NCBI GenBank assembly: GCA_963576475.1 | Contig: OY754990.1 | Coordinates: 744,001 to 808,000 of the forward strand | Length of the DNA stretch: 64,000 bases | DNA from: Molanna angustata | Lineage: Eukaryota; Arthropoda; Insecta; Trichoptera; Molannidae | Direction: 5' to 3' | In this document: positions 57,340-64,000 of the stretch, piece after piece | Position numbering within the stretch: position 1 is the stretch's first letter | Layout: every line of letters starts with the position of its first letter | Notes under the pieces: model-generated | The model's database searches: none | Seen by the model: the letters and a program-made list of their open reading frames with translations, nothing else | Told to the model about the DNA's origin: nothing | Program-made: the position numbers and the translations under genes

Positions 57340-58080
57340 ACAACCTTGACAAATAAAACACAGTTGGTATCACAAATTAAAATAAACCTAATGAAAAAAA
57401 ATATTTTCTAAATACATTTTCCAATAAAACAATAGCAGCTTTACTGTGAATTACAATAAACCACGTAGAAAAGAAATGATGTTTATAATAAATAAGAATT
57501 TTAATTATACCTTGGATATATAAACATTACAGGAAAAACGTGTTATTTCAGAGGATTAATAAAAAAATAGCTTTTTTGTAGCAATTCCGTGTATAAATAT
57601 TTATCCATTTCCTTTCTAATTAATATGTTTATCGTAATTCGCAAGACAATACAAAACGACCAATACAACAAGAATGGTAATGGAAAGTTATTCGACTGTA
57701 AAACAACAGCGGTGGTATTAAAGTAAACATTCGACAATAAAACAATTTTAATCAATAAAACACAAATGGTAAATGAATAATTGACTGCTAAACAACAGTG
57801 GTCTCGAAATTTCATTACTTGACGTCACAAATAAAATTAAATTGTTCAATAAAAGACAAATGGTAACGGAAAACATTAGATTATAACAGCGGTGGTCTCG
57901 AAATAACCATACTCGTCAATAAAACAACTCGAACCAATAAAACACAAATGGTAACTGAAAATATTCGACTGTAAAACAACGTTGGTCAATAACACTCTCA
58001 ACCTCACAAATAAAACCATCATCTCGACAATAAAACAACAGTGGTATCACAAAATAAAACAATCTTGGCAACAATAATGC
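57340..58080. repeat. Diverged (AATAAAACAA)-rich repetitive DNA beside the LAMP stop
   Basis: Irregular repeats of AATAAAACAA, ACAAATGGTAA and AACAGCGGTGGT. No exon seen. It lies directly downstream of the minus-strand gene's stop codon. Confidence 0.6.
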
Positions 58081-58101
58081 GACGCGATGGCGACGAGCTG
58101 A

Positions 58102-58345
58102 TTACTCCATCGTGTCGTATTGCACCTTCTTGACCTTGAGATACCTGAAGACCCCGTAGCCGGTGACGGTGCCCAGGACGGCGATGCTGAGGGTGGCGCC
58201 CACCGCTATGGGGGCGGTCTCGTCCCTAGAGAAGCCGGGGGCGGCGCAAGGGAACTGCGGGCCGAATGCATTCTTCGCCTTGTACATGAACGCCTGCAGC
58301 TGGAAGTCGCGTAGGAACAGCGTGGCCTCGTGGTCGATTGGGGAA
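58102..58345 (-). CDS. LAMP last exon: transmembrane helix and sorting tail
   Basis: Encodes SPIDHEATLFLRDFQLQAF through VKKVQYDTME and TAA (58104-58102). The acceptor TTGAAG is not pyrimidine-rich at its last bases, but the split codon AA|T joins correctly. Confidence 0.93.
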
Positions 58346-59959
58346 CTTCAATAAAAAACAAAAATTATTCAATTATCCTTTTCTTATTAATTTACTTGCG
58401 CTATGGTTATTCTAATATTGTACCAAAGTAATTTTGTTCTTTTTAATGTTAATATTAATCCAACTGTCGATTTGTTCAGGAGAACTTTGTTCTCTTAACA
58501 TATCGACAATGTTTCAAGCCAGGATACGCGAGAATTGTATGGAGAGGTCTACTTTTTTCACGGCTTTTCCAACTTTGAAGTCAAAAAACACCAACTTAGA
58601 GGCTTCGCAGCATATATGTTCCATACACGGATTTACTCAGAATTCGGAGTAGAACATTTCGTGTGTCTGTGTGTGTGTCTGTGTGTCCGTCCCCCCCTTA
58701 TAACTTTTGATCCGCTCAATTTACAGAGCCTAAAATTTCAGAATATATAAACAGTTACAAGCCTACAAAACTTTTATACTCGGAATTTTGAATTTTTGTT
58801 TCAGTCAGGGGTTATCAACTTTTGAATTTTTATTTTATTTTTCCATATATCTCAGAAACCATAAAAGCTAGAACGCTGAAAATTGGTACAAACATAGACA
58901 AATACAAAATCTCAAATTAATTTTTTCAAAAAAATTCCAGGGTTTCTCAAACATTTTTTATTAAGAAAAGTATTTTGTTTATGATTAAATTTATGAGTTT
59001 AACTGCCTATATTTCCAAATATTTTAAAAATATCGAAAAAAGCCGAAACACCCCAACTAGATAATTTAATTTTCTATAAAAAATATAAAAGATGTATTAG
59101 CACATCTCAAACTTTTTTTAACAATTTTTATAAAAATTGAATTTAGTGACGACATTTCTTCATACAATTTGTATGGCAATCGCCTACACACAATATCTAA
59201 GAAAACCTAATTATTTGATACTAATCTCCAAACATACATACATACCATCATGCTGTTTTCATATTCTGCGTAGGATCAAAGGACTGACCTCCATACTATC
59301 CTATCTTGACATACATACATAGGTACAAGTGTTGTATAGAAAATCAAATATCTTAAAATATTAAATAATTTGTGTTTATGGGATTATAGTTTGGTACTTA
59401 TTCTTCAACTATACATACTATCGCTATCGACAGTTGGATCTCATGTGTTATATGCAACTAGTTATGTTCCACAATTCAAAAATACAGCAATGTTTTTTAT
59501 TGTATTCAGATGTTTTTGTAATCATGTTTTTTCGACCGCCTGACAACAAAACATTAAATAATGTAAATCTGAAAATTATATCAATTCATCAAAAATAAAA
59601 GGAAAGGAGTTATTTTTTAACCCAGTACACAATATATCACGCAATCTATCACCCATCCTTTCTCGTCTGAGGCAAACATACAATCCCCACCGTAATATTT
59701 TATGTATTTTAATGTATAAGTATTTATATATATGCAATTTTTTTCATCCACAGTTTATTAACTTATTTGAAAGATTAGATGGGTCGATGGGTCGGTGGCA
59801 GAGCGGTTAGCGCATTGGGTTAGTAATCCAGTGGTCGCGAGTTCGAATCCTGCCTCGACCGATTTCGTTCACCTATAGCACAAGCATTTATGCTTATTTT
59901 AGGGAACGTAGGAAGATGTATATGTACTTGTTCAACAAGGACATATTCATTTTTTGTAA

Positions 59960-59990
<31 letters not shown>

Positions 59991-62900
59991 CTCTGCTGTC
60001 CGTTTCATTTAATATCCCTTTTTGTTTTGAATTCCCTTATAAATGTTATTTTTGAAAGTTCCATATATTTGAATAGTGTTTAATAATTCACCTGAAAATA
60101 AAGAATTATACTATTGCCATCTATGAAGTAACGAAGAAACCTTTTTGTAATGCCATCTATTGAAAAATTGGTTTATTTGTAAACAATGAAAGCAATAGTC
60201 CTCATAAATAAGGTGACGGTGTCTCGCATAGATGTCACCCCTGAACTGCGCCAGAGTAAAGTTTGTCAAAAAAAATATCATTTGACTCCCGAGAGGGAAA
60301 AAAATCAAATGTTTGCGTATATGTAATAAAAAAATATTCGAACCATTTTTGTATATGAATTTATTTCTACGGAGTTGCTAACATGTTAAATTGTATATGA
60401 ATTTATTTCTACGGAGTTGCTAACATGTTAAATTGTATATGAATTTATTTCTACGGAGTTGCTAACATGTTAAATTGTATATGAATTTATTTCTACGGAG
60501 TTGCTAACATGTTAAATTGTATATGAATTTATTTCTACGGAGTTGCTAACATGTTAAATTGTATATGAATTTATTTCTACGGAGTTGCTAACATGTTAAA
60601 TTGTATATGAATTTATTTCTACGGAGTTGCTAACATGTTAAATTGTATATGAATTTATTTCTACGGAGTTGCTAACATGTTAAATTGTATATGAATTTAT
60701 TTCTACGGAGTTGCTAACATGTTGAATATTTCACTAGTCTGTAAATTTACAGACCTTTGCTTTTATAAAATAATTAAAAAAATATATTATTGTATTTGGG
60801 GGTATGTCAATAAAACATATTTTTATTATTCTTACTTTGTGACGAGTACAACAGAGTTAATTTATTCAACTTATCTACATATGTGTTGTCATATCTGTAA
60901 GTTTAATTTCTTGCATGTGGTAACACTAAGAAATCTTACCAACGCAAAGATAAAAAAGGAATTATTAAATGAAACGGACAAGTACATACTTTTCCTCCTG
61001 GTTTTCCAACAAGATGGCTGTCTCCTGAGAGCAGGCGTACGACTTGCCCACCGGTGTTGGGAACAGCAGGGCTGGATGTTTCGCCGGAGTTCCGAGCTCT
61101 GCAGCCAGACCCGGTTTGGCCACGTGCTCGAACAGTTTGTTGTCTGTATTGTACATCAGCTGGACGCGCGACACGTACCATCTCTCTCCGCCTGGCGTCT
61201 GAAATATCGAAACAAAGCTATCAATAATTTGCAACTTAGTTAAAATATAAATATGTATTGTATTTTAAAGTCAGTGTATTTTCTGAAAATCACAACACTG
61301 TGAGTATAGCTGCCAATCGTCTGCGTAACAGCGAGCGTTTAGGTCATGTCTTTTTATAATATCAATTTATTCTTATATGTAAAGAATGAATAATAGTGGA
61401 CCCAGTACGGAGCCTTGCGGTACTCCCGTTTTCATTGTTGCTGGTTTTGAGGTAGATTTTAATGTAAGGTCAATAACCTAAATTTTAAGCTTTTATTTAT
61501 ATATAAATTTAATAAAAGCGCCCTTGAGATAATTTCTCACAAAAACGGTGCTGTATAAATTATCCTAATCTTTCATTTTATTTTTTTTCTCCCATCTTCC
61601 CTTCTTTCTCTTTTACTCGTATCCTCGTATAGAGTCTATATATAGATTGTCTATACCACTGTTATTCACCATTCTGACGATGCTTGTCATTGAGCGATAC
61701 CGGTGAAATAATTCTGGGGTGTGTTCTAGGAAGATCGATTTTGTTATTGGAGCTGCCAACTTCACTATATGAGATGTGTCTCATCTTCCTGGAGATAGAG
61801 AAGCCTGTAGCAGCGCCCTCTAGATTTGCCGTTTTTTCAGTACGAGGAAAACGAACGTCCTGAAGGTCTAACCCGGAGGTGCTTTGTACTTGGAAAATCT
61901 GTTGGGAATCACGACAACCAGTCACTAGGAAGCAACGCTGAAAGAGAAGAGAGATTGGGACATATATTAATATCCACGTTCCTAATAGACGGACAAGACA
62001 AGCTGTGCTATTTCACAGGGTAGCAGCATCCACAAACTACTCATTTAACTCTCCGATACCAATATTGTATTGGTATGGAAGGGTTAAAAAAATATGGGTT
62101 TCCTATATCGATAGCTACCAACTTTCTTCTCATCGTTTTTTATTTTTTTTATTGTTTTAATGAAGATTGATAGATTTGTTTCATTGTGTTAATTATTTTA
62201 TACTGCGTGTACGGTGTCTAATTTTATACTGCTTGTACGGTGTCTCATTTTATACTGCTTGTACGGTGTCTCATTTTATTCTGTTTGTACGGTGTCTCAT
62301 TTATACTGTTTGTACAGTGTCTCATTTTATACTGTTTGTACGGGTTCTGATTGTATACTACTTGTACGGTGTCTCATTTTATTCTGTTTGTATGGTGTCT
62401 CATTTATACTGTTTGTACAGTGTCTCATTTTATACTGTTTGGGCGGTGTCTCATTTTATACTGTTTGTGCGGTGTCTCATTTTATACTGTTTGTGCGGTG
62501 TCTCATTTTATACTGTTTGTGCGGTGTCTCATTTTATACTGTTTGTGCGGTGTCTCATTTTATACTGTTTGTGCGGTGTCTCATTGTATACTGTTTGTAC
62601 GGTGTCTTATTTTTTGTTTTCTATTTATGTTTTTATATTTGTTATCTGTTTGCAATTCTTTTTATTATTGATACATGTGTATGGCTTGTGCCGTATATTA
62701 GTTGACCCTAGGTAGAGATAGTTCTGCATTATTGTTTATACCAGTGATATACTTAATTGAATTACAAAATACCTTTGCAAAGTTCCATAACAGTTTGAAT
62801 CCTTTGAATGTCATAGTCATCGTTTCTGTGTCTTCATATCGACAGTTGCCAGATACAACGGCAGCGTCTGGTACAAACAGGTCAGCTTCCTGCAAATTTC

Positions 62901-63721
62901 AATTCAACATTATAAATAATTAAGCCTGCTATCCCTAGAACAGGATTTACTAGTTGGGCAGCAATAATCTACTTATTGTTGTCATTGTATGATTAAACAT
63001 AAATAAAAAATATTAAACTTCACTTTCTGTTTGTTTGCTATCAAGTATGTTTGCTTTCTATTCTATGCCTTGTACCATTCAAAGCCACTCCACATAAGAT
63101 TACCTCCCTCATAGTCTTCTGCGCTTCGTCACATTCTGCGTTGGTCGAAAATTAGCTAGAAGAGGGAACGATTAGTGCCGAAACCGGTCAAATAATTTCT
63201 ATTGACTGAAAACATGATATATTAAAACCGCCTAATGTACTATAAAGATTCGTGTTAGTAAGGGTAAGTATCGCGTGCGTTAAAAAGGGTTTGACGTGAT
63301 TTTAATCATTCGAAAACCCAAAATTTGTTGATTCATTGCATTTTAAGAACAAATCTGGTGGGCAAGTCCCATCAAACGGTGAAATCAAAACCCTCATATC
63401 ATGGATACAAATATCCATGATATGAGTATTCAAAAGTCCTATGTAAATATTTTACTTGGTGTTTTTATTCCTATGTGAATATTTTACTTGGTGTTTTTAT
63501 TCCTATGTGAATATTTAACTTAGTATTTTTTTATTTATATTCCTAAACAAGAACTAGTTGGTACTCACCACTCTTTCTCCGAGTTTATTGTTGTATTTGA
63601 TACTTAGTAGTCCATCAGTCTTAAGCAGTATACATGTAGCACCCGAGGTGCTGTTGACTCTGTAAAGTGCTGAACTGGAGGGGGTTGGGGCCGGACCGAC
63701 CAGGTTACCTGCCGACAGCGC
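58102..63721 (-). CDS. LAMP-family lysosome-associated membrane glycoprotein, 5'-partial, 4 visible exons
   Basis: Type I glycoprotein of late endosome and lysosome membranes. Coding parts, 5' to 3': 63721-63569, 62889-62773, 61198-60990, 58345-58102. All introns are GT-AG and phases close; they join to 240 residues plus TAA. A Thr/Pro/Ser-rich stretch (PAPTPSSSAL) leads into the membrane-proximal LAMP domain, with four cysteines in GATCILL, SGNCRYE, SYACSQE and QFPCAAP, the pattern of two LAMP disulfides. VGKSYACSQE and TLFLRDFQLQAFMYK are family hallmarks. A transmembrane helix follows (APIAVGATLSIAVLG ...), then a short tail RYLKVKKVQYDTME with a YxxPhi signal (YDTM). The signal peptide and distal luminal part lie beyond the right edge. 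Which paralogue cannot be decided. Confidence 0.92.
58458..59439 (-). mobile_element. Single isolated copy of the CCAACTGTCGAT-family element
   Basis: A 982-bp copy with inverted ends ATCCAACTGTCGAT / ATCGACAGTTGGAT. The minus-strand order is the same as in the composite repeats (GATAGCGATAG, GTCAGTCC, TAGGCAGTT, GTAAATTGAGCGGATC, GAATTCTGAGTAAATCC). It defines a likely full-length unit. The flank CTCATGTGTTATATGCAACT is also shared with other copies, so the unit may extend to about 59,462. It lies in a LAMP intron. Confidence 0.7.
59788..59975 (+). repeat. SINE family 1 copy
   Basis: GGGTCGGTGGCAGAGCGGTT, loop TTAGTAA, GCGAGTTCGAATCC, body and an A-rich tail. Confidence 0.85.
60010..60345 (+). 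repeat. Dispersed repeat (CACCTACAGGGCTT family), copy
   Basis: GAATTCCCTTATAAATG to CTCCCGAGAGGG and TGTTTGCGTATATGTAAT; matches 51.74-51.98 kb plus the segment present at 39.75-39.83 kb. Confidence 0.7.
60349..60723. repeat. 42-bp tandem array, about 9 units
   Basis: Unit TTGTATATGAATTTATTTCT + ACGGAGTTGCTAACATGTTAAA, essentially identical throughout. In the last LAMP intron. Confidence 0.96.
60990..61198 (-). CDS. LAMP exon (third cysteine)
   Basis: Encodes TPGGERWYVSRVQLMYNTDN through VGKSYACSQETAILLENQEE. Acceptor ATTTCAG, donor AA|GTATGT. Confidence 0.93.
61270..61470 (-). pseudogene. LINE reverse transcriptase core fragment
   Basis: The minus strand reads KTGVPQGSVLGPLLFILYI (reverse transcriptase motif B) and, after stops, RCYADDWQLYS (motif C). 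A jockey/CR1-like fragment, internally deleted, in a LAMP intron. Confidence 0.75.
61669..61712 (+). ncRNA. Degenerate hammerhead-like motif (weak)
   Basis: TTCACC + ATT + CTGACGA, a TTG-containing segment, GAGC, GATACC, GGTGAA. The outer TTCACC/GGTGAA can pair, and CTGACGA fits CUGANGA. GATA replaces GAAA and stem II is poor, so this is at most a decayed relative. Confidence 0.2.
62190..62615. repeat. 26-bp tandem array, about 16 units
   Basis: Unit TTTTATACTGTTTGTGCGGT + GTCTCA. Because 26 is not a multiple of 3 and the unit has no stop in any plus frame, all three forward frames stay open through the array. In a LAMP intron. Confidence 0.94.
62773..62889 (-). CDS. LAMP exon (second cysteine)
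   Basis: Encodes EADLFVPDAAVVSGNCRYED and MTMTFKGFKLLWNFAK; phase 0 on both sides. Confidence 0.9.
63355..63430. repeat. Decayed hairpin MITE
   Basis: GGTGGGCAAGTCCCATCAAACGG-like end, AAATCAAAACCCTC, then CATATCATGGATA ... TATCCATGATATG. Related to 47,034-47,169. Confidence 0.55.
63430..63535. repeat. Three-unit tandem repeat next to LAMP donor
   Basis: CTATGTGAATATTTTACTTG + GTGTTTTTATTC, period 33 bp, about three units. Confidence 0.85.
63569..63721 (-). CDS. LAMP exon (first cysteine), most 5' visible
   Basis: Encodes ALSAGNLVGPAPTPSSSALY, NSTSGATCILLKTDGLLSIK and YNNKLGERV. Acceptor GTGTTTAG, donor GTG|GTGAGT. Confidence 0.9.
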
Positions 63722-63869
63722 CTAAACACAATATTAATTATATTACAGTATAATCATAATCAGGTCGATTAGTACCATGAACTAAGGACATGTCCTAAAC
63801 GACAATTGAACTTATTGTAAAAGCGCAAGAAACGTTAATCAAAGCCTTATAGATCTGTAAGTCTACCAT

Positions 63870-64000
63870 TTCGACATCCATATTATCTTATCCCTCGCCA
63901 CCATGTGCCATGGTTCTCCTGCCACTCGTTTTATGTCGTCAGGGCATCTTATTAATTGTGGTCTACCCGGGTTTCCACGGATAATCCTCGGCCGCCACTC
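63870..64000 (-). pseudogene. LINE C-terminal fragment at right edge
   Basis: The minus strand reads WRPRIIRGNPGRPQLIRCPD then DIKRVAGEPWHMVAR, the common (WxPR...GRP...DDIxRVAG.W) C-terminus of non-LTR elements. Continues past the window. Confidence 0.65.

Noticed and set aside
60349..60723. CRISPR-like array
   Set aside because: Units are contiguous with no unique spacers, in an animal intron; a plain minisatellite.
61826..62023. 65-codon plus-strand ORF and the opposite 87-codon ORF
   Set aside because: Neither shows a domain I recognise; the region is intronic for the minus-strand gene and lies between a LINE fragment and a minisatellite.
62167..62715. Cys-rich repetitive ORFs of 106-182 codons
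   Set aside because: All three plus frames of a 26-bp tandem repeat are open; this is composition, not a gene.

Overview
Organism. The window is AT-rich, intron-rich animal DNA dominated by transposable elements. Long introns with GT-AG borders, at least four tRNA-derived SINE families, several non-LTR retrotransposon remnants and many MITEs point to an insect. A SINE 3' region around 33,005-33,160 resembles sequence I associate with moth and butterfly SINEs, so Lepidoptera is my best inference, not a proof.

Genes. Two real protein-coding genes are visible, both incomplete and in convergent orientation. On the plus strand, 14 exons between 8,299 and 30,027 encode the C-terminal 733 residues of the alpha subunit of ER glucosidase II (neutral alpha-glucosidase AB, GH31). 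All 13 introns are GT-AG, every intron phase closes, and both catalytic motifs are present. The N-terminal part (roughly 200-240 residues by comparison with the animal family) is not recognisable in 1-8,298 and presumably lies left of the window. On the minus strand, four exons between 63,721 and 58,102 encode the last 240 residues of a LAMP-family lysosomal membrane glycoprotein: four conserved cysteines, one transmembrane helix and a YDTM sorting signal. Its 5' exons lie right of the window. About 28 kb between the two stop codons holds no gene I can recognise.

Layout. 1-3,415: near-perfect palindrome with arms of about 1.56 kb, running off the left edge. 3,416-6,516: composite dispersed repeat. 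6,517-7,966: two inverted Penelope-like retroelement ends flanked by (TA)n, each carrying a hammerhead-like motif. 8,299-30,027: the glucosidase gene, its introns filled with a piggyBac-like MITE, a 206-bp tandem array, a PIF/Harbinger remnant, LINE fragments, a 72-bp array with a trimeric higher-order pattern, a 40-bp array and SINEs. 30,028-58,101: intergenic mosaic of nested elements, including three copies of a MITE with 8-bp target duplications, collinear copies of the 3-6 kb composite repeat, LINEs interrupted by other elements, and minisatellites. 58,102-63,721: the LAMP gene, with 42-bp and 26-bp tandem arrays and a LINE fragment in its introns. 63,870-64,000: another LINE fragment.

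How the genes relate. Glucosidase II trims glucose from N-glycans in the ER; LAMP is a heavily N-glycosylated lysosomal protein. Sharing a secretory pathway does not show that their adjacency matters. The most notable structures are the edge palindrome, the inverted Penelope/hammerhead pair, and several nested insertions whose empty sites can be read from paralogous copies in the same window.
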